From the NCBI RefSeq assembly GCF_910592395.1, contig NC_088319.1, forward strand, positions 2,170,001 to 2,234,000: DNA of 64,000 bases. Reading direction: 5' to 3'. This DNA comes from Lineus longissimus. Lineage: Eukaryota > Nemertea > Pilidiophora > Heteronemertea > Lineidae. The number at the start of each line of letters is the position of its first letter. The stretch's first letter is position 1. The position numbers and the translations under genes were made by a program. Below the pieces are notes generated by a model. That model did not search any database, had not been told where the DNA came from, and was given only the letters and a program-made list of their open reading frames with translations. Below are positions 23,701 through 34,500 of this stretch, piece by piece.

Positions 23701-25604
23701 TCAACCCTGGGGAATGACCTAGATTTATCGAGCATTCCATGTGCCTCTGCCTACAAGTGGCTGGTGCACAAAATCAGAAAAGCCTGTTGTTTACTTATAC
23801 GTCGTCAGATAGAATTTACATTGAATAGGTTGAGTCATCAATTTCATGAGATGGATTATGTGTTATCTGATTTGACAATTACCAGAAACTCGACACAACA
23901 AAGCTCTTTCAAAGAAGAAATACTGTTGGCCGTGATCGTGTAAGCTTACGTACACGTACAGAGGAAAATTTAAGCCTTTTTGTTTTTGTGTGGCGGCTAC
24001 CCTTACTATATTGGCCTGTAAATACTCTAGATTCATTGATATAAGACCAGTTCTAGATATTCATTTCAAGCTAGATATTGTGCACATGGGCTTTGGGTGA
24101 CATTGGGCTTGTTGTATTTGGATAGGCAATGGATTTGCGACACCAAGTTTTCTGATGGTCAAGACGTCATCTCCCGGCATGGCCTTTATTTCCATTTCAT
24201 AATAAGTAATCCACCGGTCTTATATCAGCAACAATAGAGTAAATACTACGTAGAATTATACATATTTGACTTAGTTGCACTCAGGTACCATCTCATCCCT
24301 TGAGTAGGTGACATTCACAATATTTTTCATTCCCCAAGCAAAACTTATTAATTCCAAAATTATAAAAGTCAATGACCCTGTGCAAAAGTGACTTTTTAAA
24401 AGTATCAAACAAAAAAATTGGTGTCCACATGAAGACATGATATTGATAAAGTGCATTGCCTGACTCGTTCTAATTAAAAGCCACAAAAAACAATATGATT
24501 GCGGAAGAATGGCAACAATCTAAAGTGGCACGAGTTCAAAACGAGTCGAAGGGCAAGTAGGGCAAATGTGCAGAGGACATGACATTAAGATAACTTAAAT
24601 AAACTTCATTCAAGACCTGCACCATATACCTGATCACCTAAGTGAGTGACATAAGTGGTTTTTATAGTTTATATGTGATAAGAAAGTGGAAAGAAAATTG
24701 GAAGGAAATAACAAAGACATGCAAGATTGTCAAACAATTTGTATGTTCCCCAAGCCTTTGTTGAAACCTGCAAGATTACAATAGTGCATGTACAGTACAA
24801 CCTCTCTAAGGACACCCTCGGGACTGACAATTGCTGTCCTTAATAGAGAGGTGTCCTGATTAAAGAGGTCAAATTGAATGGAAATAACCAATTTGGGACC
24901 AAAACTAGTGTCCTTAATAGAGAGGTGTCCGCTAATGGAGGTTCCACTGTACACGCAATAAGCCAATCCGCTGTAAAAGTATTTTTGACGATCAGTACTT
25001 CATTGGAGATGCGATTACCTGTGTTGGGGGAGGGGGATCTGCAGGTTGCCCTTAGGCCTTACCAATGCCGGTTCCAACAATTTGCTACAATACAAACACA
25101 CGGAAAATCTTCTAATCAAGACAGTTTTAATTTTCGAGCAGTTTTTACCTAATGTCATGAGAACCCCCTGACCTACGGGAGTTCAGATATTGCTATGAAT
25201 GAGCATGTAGGATCATGATTATCAGGCCTACACCTAGAATTCTTGTTTGGGGCTCTCACTTACAAGACTTAGGCAGTAGGCCAAATATACCAGTAACAGT
25301 GCGAGGGGACAGGCCATTTTGGCTAACTCACGCTGCCTGTCGCCAGAGTGTCACAAGATCTGAAGATGACAGTCAATGACAGTCACATGAACTAAGTGAA
25401 AAATGTGAAAGGTCTTCGTCATAAAAAGTGGATTTTCATACAAACCGTGGCTTTTTCATCGCTGCCGCCGCTTTGGTTCCTAAGCAGGGGTGATGTGTCA
25501 GAAGGATCAATATTGACATTTGCATCAGGTTCCCGTACGACCCCCCAGGACAGGGTTCTTGACGTTTGAGGGGGGTTGCCAGGAATATCAGGGCCGTCGT
25601 CCAT
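14787..25604 (-). CDS. Facilitated glucose/hexose transporter, SLC2A (GLUT) family
   Basis: A complete MFS sugar transporter of 535 aa from 11 exons: 25604-25446, 22709-22611, 21701-21541, 21147-21023, 20389-20219, 18920-18724, 18036-17938, 17380-17168, 16603-16528, 15555-15428 and 14966-14787 (stop). All junctions are GT-AG and keep phase. Family signatures occur in order: GYHIGVVNPPE (TM1), GYFADRLGRKG (loop 2-3), GRFIVGVSCG, PLYLSEIAPVELRGA, PETPRYL (loop 6), QFSQQFSGINA (TM7), DRAGRRTLHLYGLAGM (loop 8-9), PWLMVAELFPQGPRG (TM10), and PETKNKTIQEI near the C-terminus. The spacing between LRG and the TM7 exon equals the human GLUT1 spacing, supporting the exon 6-7 join. It should move hexose across the plasma membrane by facilitated diffusion. 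TM7 has QFS where GLUT1/3/4 have QLS. The 53-aa N-terminal tail before TM1 is longer than in GLUT1. The start was chosen at AAAATGG (25604); an in-frame ATG at 25697 would add 31 residues. I cannot assign it to one vertebrate paralogue. Confidence 0.95.
15174..15201. repeat. Poly-C tract
   Basis: About 26 C interrupted by one A, in the last intron of the transporter. A likely length-variable, slippage-prone tract. Confidence 0.85.
15590..15774. mobile_element. Hairpin MITE, TA-flanked family
   Basis: Divergent copy in intron 9 of the transporter: CAGTTTAACCTCTCTATAAA at the left, GAGGTTCCACTG at the right. Confidence 0.65.
17974..18190 (-). repeat. Tandem partial duplication of transporter exon 7 (relic exon)
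   Basis: About 90 bp covering the intron end and first two-thirds of exon 7 is present twice: the working copy at 17974-18062 and an upstream copy at 18098-18185. The upstream copy still reads 'CDLFTISYLKWPTIISVV' but lacks the LQFSQQFSGINA part, has no donor, and its acceptor has changed from CAG to CAT. It is therefore a dead exon fragment, not an alternative exon. Confidence 0.8.
19519..19610. mobile_element. Truncated hairpin MITE fragment
   Basis: CAGTACAACCTCTCAATTGC followed after about 60 bp by GAGGTGTCCTTAATAGGGAG; matches the family but is shorter than the others. Confidence 0.5.
20000..20200 (-). mobile_element. tRNA-derived SINE-like sequence
   Basis: On the minus strand, GTGGTGTAGCGGCTTGGACT resembles a Pol III A box region and GGTCCCGGGTTCGATCCCC a B box, about 40 bp apart. 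It lies in the intron after exon 5 of the transporter, touching the exon's donor side. Not a functional tRNA: no cloverleaf could be drawn. Confidence 0.55.
20825..21002. mobile_element. Hairpin MITE, TA-flanked family
   Basis: CAGTAGAACCTCCTCTAGCC at the left and GTGAGGTTCTAC at the right. Internal copies of the ATTAAGAACAATCTCTCTATT theme. It ends only about 20 bp from the exon 4 donor. Confidence 0.7.
22040..22165 (-). mobile_element. tRNA-like SINE fragment
   Basis: The minus strand reads GATGGCCTAGTGGTTAAGGC (A-box-like) and, about 40 bp on, GGTCGAAGGTTCGAGGCCCG (B-box-like). Position: transporter intron 2. Confidence 0.55.
22423..22597. mobile_element. Hairpin MITE, TA-flanked family, well preserved
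   Basis: CAGTAGAACCTCTCTATTAA at the left, GGGAGGTTCTACTG at the right, TA on both sides. The right end is only 13 bp from the donor of exon 2, so the element is almost part of the splice region. Confidence 0.8.
24793..24949. mobile_element. Hairpin MITE, TA-flanked family
   Basis: CAGTACAACCTCTCTAAGGA at the left, GGAGGTTCCACTG at the right, TA flanks at 24791-24792 and 24950-24951. In transporter intron 1. Confidence 0.8.
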
Positions 25605-25824
25605 TTTGACCAGATCATGTGACACTAAGTCTTGTTCTACGACTTCCGCAATATAATTTTTTGTACACCAGAATACACATACCAATGCACAAGACAATAT
25701 TTGCTATGCGCCAGACTAATAATTTCGTGATGAGCTAAATCATAAAAATTTGTGCATGTATTTCTAAATTTGCCCTTCAAAACTCCATTTATTCACTGTA
25801 TTTTGTTTTATCTAGTATTCAGAC
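25605..25824. promoter_or_regulatory. Shared upstream region of two divergent genes
   Basis: The chosen transporter start codon (25604, minus) and the MRPL20 start codon (25825, plus) are 220 bp apart, head to head. A bidirectional promoter is therefore expected here. I see no clear TATA box on either strand; the sequence is AT-rich and not a CpG island. If the upstream transporter ATG at 25697 is used, the gap shrinks to 127 bp. Confidence 0.5.
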
Positions 25825-27763
25825 ATGGTTTTCCTGACACTGGCATGTTGTGCCAGAACTATACGAAATCCTGGACCCAATCCCTTCTGGAAAAGAGAGC
25901 AAATTAGGAGACTTGCTGGGGTAATTGATTTCTAAAATGGAAGCACACCATCCGTGTCGGCCGTGGCCACGGCCCATGCACGACACTGATCAAGCTGATG
26001 TGTAACTGTCCACAGACACACACGGCCACTACTTGAACTGATACATTACCATTGGTACAAACAACATTTGATCGAGGCCTTTACCAGGGCAGTTCGAGAA
26101 GAGAGCCAGGGCCTCTACAAGAGCTACGGCATTTTACGGTACCGCGGTACCATACCGTTTATGCCATAACGGGTAATGGTAGGCTAATAAAAAAAGGCAA
26201 TTTTTTAATGTTTTTTTGCACCCTAACAATAGGCCCCAGTCCTGATATTCAACAGTGTAGTTGACTGTCGACATCTATTGCATGTTCTTGTAACATCTTT
26301 ATTTCAATATGTTCGATGTATCTTTTCAGAGATTCTATGGAAGACAAAGAAACTGTGTTCGTTTGGCGCAGAATGCCTGGAGACGAGCATTGAGATTTGC
26401 CGTGTGGGGTCGTGCAGCAAAGAGGGTGATGATGATCAATGTAAGTATTCATAGAGCTAGGAATGTATGCCTACATTTATGGCGCTGTACAGGATGACTT
26501 CCAGTCTCAAATTTTGAAAGTGCATAATAAGGCAATTCAAATTTTTAAAGGGACAATTATTTCATACAACTCTGACTATACTTTTAAGACGCATGACCTG
26601 ATAGGGATGATTTGTTATGTGTTGCGTTCTGTTCTGGTGTACTGAAGTTGGGCAATATTGCAAAGATCCTTTGAGAAGAGGTCTCGGTCCAGCTGGTGAA
26701 CGTTTTCATAGGAAAAGCCAACATTCTCATGGCCATCTTGTCCCTTTCAGCTTTGGGAGACAAGGTTAGAAGGAGCTGCAAATGAACATGGTATGACGTA
26801 CAGGCATCTCAAGGAAGGTTTAGCCATGGTAAGCTCATGCGGTCATTGCAAGATTCAAAAAGCCCAATCTTTAGAGTAAATTCTGTATGAACATATCCAA
26901 GCCAACTGACGTTTAATGTTTTTTATTGTTGCCAAGGACGGTGGCATTGAAATAAACAGTACGTAGACGAAGGAAGTGCTGATGGCTTGTTATACCACTT
27001 ACATGTACTACTAGGTGACTAAAAAAACATCATATACTTTTAATTTTGAATAACTCAAAATATCAATACTTGTATTGAATTGTTTGTATTGCTCGTCTCT
27101 GGTTTAATGTCTTGTTTTCATTTTCAGAGTAACGTTATGCTCAATCGTAAAGTTCTTCAGGACCTGGCAATTTATGAACCTAGAACATTTGAAGTAAGTA
27201 TATGCCTTCTGCTTAGGCCTAAGATCTATTGAAGCTGTTGTGCTGGATTGTGTGTTTCTGGAAAGGAAACCGCCAGGGATAACTTGGGCATGGAACGTGC
27301 CTGGCTCGGAGGATAATTTCCCTACACACCACTAAAAATGCCTCCAAAAGCTGAATCACACTGATGCTGATAACTGATAACGATTTTTCACTAGCACTAA
27401 TGTTGTGAGGCGGTTTTGGACAGGACTTGTAGATTTCAGGTATGTCTTTGAATACATTCAGTTCTAGTGCACTGTTATTTTAGTTAAATGATTTTGCAAG
27501 GGGTTAAAGGTCATCGGAGAAATCACGGTCATACTGGAAGCCATTTTGGTTTGAAAAACAACATATATCACACCTTACTTGACCTTATCCATTTTCAGAG
27601 TCTAACAGCATTATCCAAACAGCGTCTTCATGAGGAAGGATTATTTGAAAGTACGATTCCACCTCAAGATGGCGTAGTTACAAGAGGAATGTTGGAGTCT
27701 CCCTTTTGTGAAGGAAATCGACATTTGTACCCGGGCAGTAAAGACCCGACACAACAGTCATAA
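25825..27763 (+). CDS. MRPL20: Mitochondrial ribosomal protein bL20m
   Basis: A complete 5-exon gene, 171 aa: 25825-25920, 26330-26440, 26751-26828, 27128-27193 and 27599-27763 (TAA). Every exon is a whole number of codons (phase 0 throughout) with GT-AG borders. Exon 1 starts MVFLT, as in the human protein. Exon 2 carries the RNA-binding 'RFYGRQRNCVRLAQNAWRRA' stretch equivalent to FRGRKNRCYRLA, exon 3 has ANEHGMTYRHLKEGL, exon 4 LNRKVLQDLAIYEPRTFE, and exon 5 starts SLTALSKQRLHEEG. bL20 binds 23S-type rRNA early in large-subunit assembly; this form acts in the mitochondrial matrix. The N-terminus is basic, as for an import signal. The C-terminal tail is about 20 residues longer than in human. 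An AATAAA at about 28161 may be its poly-A signal. Convergent with the sulfatase gene. Confidence 0.95.
27270..27600. mobile_element. Diverged TTTAAAGGGACAACTT-family MITE
   Basis: Shares 'CACTGATGCTGATAACTGATAACGATTTTTCACTAG' and 'TTCTAGTGCA' blocks with 36733-37020, 38820-39100 and 48030-48320. In MRPL20 intron 4, reaching the exon 5 acceptor. Confidence 0.5.
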
Positions 27764-28239
27764 CAGTTTGAAAAAGTAGACTTCTGTGTAAAATATCATG
27801 AATTCAAGTTTGACAGCAGTAATACAATTGGGATGTGTATAGAAAATCTTTATTTGCAATTTATGTCAGATTCTGTAACATTCAGTGTCGGGAGTTTCAC
27901 TGCTTCAGGAAAGGATGCTTGTCCATTGCAGGTTAATTACAAATTCATACTCCTGGGTCAAGGAAAGCAACTTAGTGGTGGGTGTCATGCTCAAGACTAT
28001 GGAGATGAAACAAGAGTGATTCCATGATTCAAACTCATGACCCCCTGTTAATGAGCCTGGCCCTCTGAAAACTAAGCCACTGATCTCCCTATTCCTGATG
28101 TTTATGTCCCTAACTGTGTTAGAGTACAAGCCTTCTCATTGGTGGATGCAAATAGCATGTAAATAAATCTTTATACAGTATAGAGCTTTATCTTTAGTTT
28201 TTCCCTTCTGTGGTTGTTGGACACTTCCTTAGTCCAATA

Positions 28240-28372
28240 CACCCCCAGTTTTCTTTATGGTCAGGTCTAATACATTAACTGGAAGATCGGGTAATAGGCT
28301 ACCTTTACATCCCAGTTTCTGGAATGGACTCTTCTAATACATTAACTGGAAGAGTCCATAAAGGAACTGGGG
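28240..28372. repeat. Inverted repeat between the convergent gene ends
   Basis: ACCCCCAGTTTTCTTTATGG on the left pairs with CCATAAAGGAACTGGGGGT on the right, with nested copies of CTAATACATTAACTGGAAGA in the loop. It lies between the 3' ends of MRPL20 and the sulfatase. Confidence 0.7.
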
Positions 28373-28551
28373 GTGAAAAAGATATTGTATTGAGGGAAAT
28401 GTAAAAAAGTGCATGTACTGCTATGTGGGCTGTGGTGCTGTAGAGATGTCCAGTGTACCACTCTGTGGATCAATTAGGGTAGCAAAAAGGTTAAAGTTCC
28501 CTCACAGGACTGCTATGAGATATATAGAGCAGTAGAATAGTTCACAGCACA

Positions 28552-31500
28552 TTAACACCATCCTGGGGTCCAAACTCCGTTGTAATATTTTGGATTTGCC
28601 TTTGGGTCATTGTTAGGGTTCATTGCCTTGACTTCAGTCTTGGCCAGCTCGCTGTACCTGCCGATCATCATCTTGAGGACGTCGGGTTGCTCTTTGGACA
28701 GGTCATGGTGCTCAGTTGGATCATCTGTAGAAATAAGATTGTTGTCAAATTCATTGCCCAGTTGCTTGAACAGTGTTTGTGATGAACACCAATATGTGAC
28801 CCGTTCTAGCAAAATCAGTCGCATGTCGCACATAGGATGAGCCAAGATGACACCAGGAGATAATAGAAGAAATTGATGTCCTCAGATTTCACATAAGGCA
28901 GACAATAGTGAAATGAACAAACAGTCCATCTCAATCTGCCAAGCTCAGAGCGACATGTGACTGGTTTTGCTGGAACGGGTCACATATTAGCTCAACCCAT
29001 CTTGTCCCGGGACACCCTCAACTAAGAGCCAAGAGCCAATACTCTATTTAAGAGCCAAGTGCCACCAGCAAAGCCACAAACAAAGGGAAAATATAGGCAA
29101 ATGAATATAATTATTATCTTTGGGCGGCTGAGGCCCACAGTTGCTCATGAATAAAGTTTTTTGTAACCGTTTATGACGTTGTAAGACATCGCCGCCTGGA
29201 CGCAAGGACCCAACGCGCCGCGTAGCGGCAAAATAGCGAATCTGGGGAAACATTTATAACATTGTGGACTGATAGCGCGATTATGGGGTTGTAACTATTT
29301 TGCTGTATATTGTCACGAGGAAAGAAAAGCACGCGACCTAACCCCGACCTATTTATGTAAAGTGATAATTAGAAGGTATATGGTTCAGGAAATGTTAATA
29401 AATAATCATGCCATATCGTCTTTTGAGAGCATTTTTAATTGTAAAAAATATATGCCTACGTCACAGGGTCTCTGCAATTGTCATTTTTATCACAGTAGTC
29501 TCGCGCAGCCAGAAGTTCTTTACTTATTAGTCTGGCGCATGCCAGACTTTCTTTGCACGAGACGTTTTCAAGCACGATGTATCTGGGCAGAAGCAACACT
29601 GTGCAAGATTATAATAGATTATGCTAATGAGCATACCTTCCTCATTGAGTTTTCCCAGAATGGTCCATATCGCGCATTGCTCATTGCTGTCTGTTGACCG
29701 TGCTTTAAGAAAGACTGGCACATGCCTAGTCTCTCTTAAAGCACAGTCGATAGACACCCCTATACCCCCTCACACTCGGAAACCACAAACGCCCGCCCCT
29801 TCCTGCTACCTTAATACTTCTGGATAGGGGTTGTCTGCAGCCTGGATTTTTTATCGTTACGTCATCTGTACAATACGGTGTACATTGTGCCTGCACTTCA
29901 TACACTCTGTACAGTCACACGTGTTTGTCATATCGGGCCGTCAAAAATGGATCCGGATGGGGATGCCAGCTCCCCAGGAAAATCGCCTGGGGCCTACCGG
30001 CGATTTTACGTTGACCAGAAGGACCGTGTAGATGGCGCAGTGATAGACAAGTAGGCCTACGTACACATATCTGTCCTGTAAAAAAAGGTGATCATGGCTC
30101 TTGGCTCTTGGCCCTTGCCTCTTGGCTCTTGGCTCTTAGTTTAGGGTATCACTCTTGTCCCTCGGCAATTGACATTGCTCAGCTTCCAGACAACGCAGGG
30201 CGGTGCTTACTGAGGCAACACTACGGCTGGAAGTTCAGTATGACTCAACCTAGCGTTATCTACATCAATAATTTTCATTCATGGTACCACCTTGGGGACT
30301 TGATATGAACGTTCCTGCTTTTAAAAATGCCAGTTTAGCAACAGGGCCCCAGCTTCTCAGGTACATCATTAGGAACACACCCATGCCGACTTATCGGCGG
30401 TGATTATCAATCCTAAATTCACCTCTGAAGAATTGATATACGCACAACGACGGTGGATCGGCACGGAACACACCCCGCTTCTCCACTCTACTCGCTTTCA
30501 AGTGATTTCATTGCGTAATAAAAATCACTGCAGATATTTCCAAGTGTACAGTACCTATAACATTAAACAGCTGATACTTTGTTGCCCTAGCATCTTGTTC
30601 CATCGTGAAAACGGAGTCGATTTCGTTTGTTCCTAGCTCTTCATCCTCCTCGGATGCCATCATTGCATGATACAGGTCAAAGTCTGTTGGGTTGTGGGAT
30701 GAACTGGTTGGAACTGGATACCACCCGCTGAACAGACCGTCAGGTCCTACCACAAGTTTCCAATCATTTACCCTGAAGAATGAACAAATGCAGATCGTTA
30801 AGTCACTGCTAACCTTTTCGCCACCCTTGACCCACAGAGCACAAAAATGACACCCGAACCACACCACTTGTCCAACGGAGCAGTACTTGCTACTTACTAC
30901 TCGATCTTGGGTTACTTGTTATATAATACAGTTTAAGCCATCAAAAGTGCGACGGAGAGACCTCCCGACAGACCTTCGCCATGTCACTGGCAGCTTCCAT
31001 CAAGTATTCACCAAGGCCACATGCTGCGACACTGCCCATTCTCCTCTCCCCGCCCACTTGTTCCAGGTACACTACGGACGCAGTGAGACTAAATTAGGAT
31101 GACGCGATGGTCTGCCCAGGGATCTAGTTCCGGGCGCAAGTTCAGCAGCTGTTTGGGAATCTTCTTCGCTGAGCATTGCATGCACTTTTTATAAGTCACT
31201 CAGTCAGGGATCCGTGTGGGATCAGCTTAAGTGATTCCTGAAAGATGTACACATGTACTATATCCCGAGCTATATCTCTTACCGAATAGCTGCCCTGCCT
31301 CTCCTATGTCCCTTTACGTTCATGTTATAAACGAACTCCGTCCTGGGTGATGTGGCGTTGTTCCGTATTGCGTTCCACATGCTCATTCCATCGAGCTCAT
31401 AGATTGGTAGTTTGGCCCCAGCAATCTCTGCCATCGTTGGGAACCAATCTACAGCATGCATCATTCTGGAAATAGACAATTTTTGTTTCTAATTTTACAT

Positions 31501-34500
31501 TCATGAAAGCCTGTGTCACGAGTGTAAAAAACTCTTCAACGGGTGTGTATTCCTCTCAATGGGTTAGCTAAAACGTCCTTGGGTAAGCAAGTCAAAACGT
31601 ACTTGCTTTTAGGTTTTGAAAATATCTTCTAATGTTTTACTTTGAGGTTGTTCTTAAACATCAGATGGGAAGACAGAATCACCAACAGACACTTGTGGGA
31701 GAGAGGAAATCAGGAGCAGGTAGAACCCTGCAGAGGAAGTGTAACTGTTACACCATTAGAAAGCCTAGGAACAACATCACAAGGCAGGCAGATGGAACCC
31801 GCAAGGCAAACGTCGTCCCGACAAGCCAGGGACCACATGGTGACGACTGCCAGAACTAATGCGAGAAGACGCCGGTCCACTGCATGCATCCGGAGTGTAT
31901 CATTGCTGAGGCACCTACCCGTGGTATGAAAACTGTGCCTTCTTAAGCATGCTCCCGTAGACATAGGCTGCTGCCCGGGTGCCTCCCTCCCACATTGTCG
32001 CCTTCGACCCGCGCAAGGGCCAGTTGTTGCCCCCGGCGTAGACAGGGCCACCATTCTGCAAGGAATGAAGGACAAACTTGATTTAAATGAAACTTGTTGT
32101 AATTTTGAGTAGCAATATCGCCAATTTTGTTAAGAATGGTCTGGTTCGTTAGTATAGCCATTAAATGAAAATCAAACGCTGAGAAGAAGACGTTAAGATT
32201 GCCAAGATTTTCGGCGTACTATCAGATATTCTTCGACCGCTTAGACAAACTTAATCTGGTCCACCTGGTTAATACCTATAGTCTTCCTTAAAAGTGTCTT
32301 TATTTGACTTACATCAGAGGTGAATACGATCAGGGTGTTGTCCATCATCCCCTGTTCTTCGAGCGTGTTAACCACAGCTCCAAATGAATCATCCATGGCC
32401 GTTACCATTGCTGAAGAGGAAATGGTAGAACCGTGATTAGATCCCGGGCTTTTGGGCTGGAAGGGGGAGACTACGGGAAAGGCAGCCGGGAAATGGGAAA
32501 AGCAGGATGAAACACACGGCACTCACGACGCGTTGGAGAGCAGGAGCATACGACTGACTCTGGTATTCAAGGATGGGGTCCCAGAGACCAAGCCAGCTTG
32601 TTTTGAACAACCAGGTCCTTGTCAAACATGGCGCAATTTAAAGCGTAAGTTTAAGTTGACATCAGATTGGTGATTTCTTTTTAACAAACCGGCCCCGATG
32701 CTACGAAGGATTTCAGGGGACAGACCAAATCTTCTCTTCACTCATGTATAGTACCCCCAGGTATATGGCACGGCTTAACCCGCCGGCCATGAGGGAATTC
32801 CTTTATGGCCCAGTGGTTGGCGCGTTGGCCCCAGAGTGGAAGTTAAGCAACGTTGAGCGCGGTCAACCTTCGGATCGGTGACCGGCGCGTACAATACATC
32901 TGGCAGACCTTCCTACGCGATGCGAGCTCTGGATTTGTAGTTCGGTACTGAGACGCATGAAGCGCTAAGTAGGATCGCGGACGATCCATCTCTGTCCGAA
33001 GGGGGGAATGATGTATAGTACCCCCAGGTATATGGCACGGCTTAACCCACCGGCCATGAGGGAATTCCTTTATGGCCCAGTGGTTGGCGCGTTGGCCCCA
33101 GTGTGGAAGTTAAGCAACGTCGAGCGCGGTCAACCTTTGGATCGGTGACCGGCGCGTACAATACAACTCACATCTCTTCACTCTATTCAAGAACTCTGCT
33201 ACTCTGATGAAGTTGAGGTGTTAACTTGAGAAGGAAGACTTATGTTACAGGGCCATGCATACCTGAAGTTAGACGTCTGTTCTTGTTCTTGATGTTCGAG
33301 TACATATCAATATATGACTGGGGCACCTCGAGTGGCATGTGAACATTTTGTGAGGCAAAGTAGAGGAAGAGAGGCTTTGTCTTATTGTGTTCTGTGATGA
33401 TCTGTTGGGCCCTCTTGGTGTAGAGTCCCTGAAATATGACAGAAAGAATAAGAAGTGAGGACAATGTCACAACCTGATAACACACATGAGGACAAAGTCA
33501 CAACCTCAGGACAAAGTCACAACATGCTGTGGTAGAGAGGAGCAGTCTTATCGTGTTCTGTGATGATCTGCTGGGCCCTCTTGGTGTGGAGTCCTTGAAA
33601 TATGACAGAAAGAATTCAAAGCGAGGACAAAGTCACAACCTGAGGACAAAGTCACAACATGCTGTGGTAGAGAGGAGCAGTCTTATCGTGTTCTGTGATG
33701 ATCTGCTGGGCCCTCTTGGTGTGGAGTCCTTGAAATATGACAGAAAGAATTCAAAGCGAGGACAAAGTCACAACCTGAGGACAAAGTCACAACATGCTGG
33801 TAGAGAGGAGCAGTCTTATCGTGTTCTGTGATGATCTGCTGGGCCCTCTTCGTGTGGAGTCCTTGAAATATGACAGAAAGAATTCAAAGCGAGGACAAAG
33901 TCCAGAGGACACACATGAGGACAAAGTCATCTTGTCCTCCTGGTGGAAAAACTTGGGTCAAGTTGTATAGAGTAATTGTGTCCAAGTTTGCTGATTGTGA
34001 CTTTGTCCTCAAAAGACCAAGGCACATCAAACACCACGGATTCTCTCTCCGTACAACACAGTTGTTAAGGAGGCATCGTTATGTGTCTCCATAACAACAG
34101 GGCTCATGGTCTAATATTGAACGAACAGTAAAGGTGAGGTATCATTTTCACTGCCCATAGACCCTTGTTGACTAATTATATGTTTAGAGAACCCACCGTT
34201 GAATATGTTCCATTTTGGTTTGTCACAGCTTTCTCATTGTCCCTGAAATCGATGCCGTTTCCAAACAGAGGGATGTCAACTGGAAAAAAGAGCAGATATA
34301 TCAATATTTGTAGTGAATTTTGCCATTCTCCAAGTGATCGAAGGATTTTGATCCCCATTACACAGTTTAGCCACAGAAAACCTGGAATGGCCACTCCACC
34401 GTAGCCCCAGACGCAGTACTTTTTTAGAAGAAGAAGACGACGAAGAGGAGGAAGAAGAATGATTGTTTTGTAAGCTCGACAGATTGAGGGCCCGATCGCC

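Larger units (their letters stand above)
29014..30147. mobile_element. 1.1-kb element bounded by inverted AACTAAGAGCCAAGAGCCAA repeats
   Basis: The 20-bp sequence at 29020-29039 recurs exactly inverted at 30122-30141; with one mismatch the inverted repeat extends outward to ACCCT/AGGGT. Each end also has extra copies of the GAGCCAA word. Inside are the dispersed repeat of 29199-29870 and a 35-codon plus-strand frame at 29947-30054. No clear target duplication was found. In the last sulfatase intron. Confidence 0.6.

Noticed and set aside
32820-32995. Functional 5S rRNA gene
   Set aside because: The core is too diverged and the 5' third of 5S is not recognisable; better explained as a 5S-derived repeat.
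33529-33831. Plus-strand 100-codon repetitive frame
   Set aside because: It is antisense to the duplicated sulfatase exon 7 starts; its internal repeat is the DNA tandem repeat.
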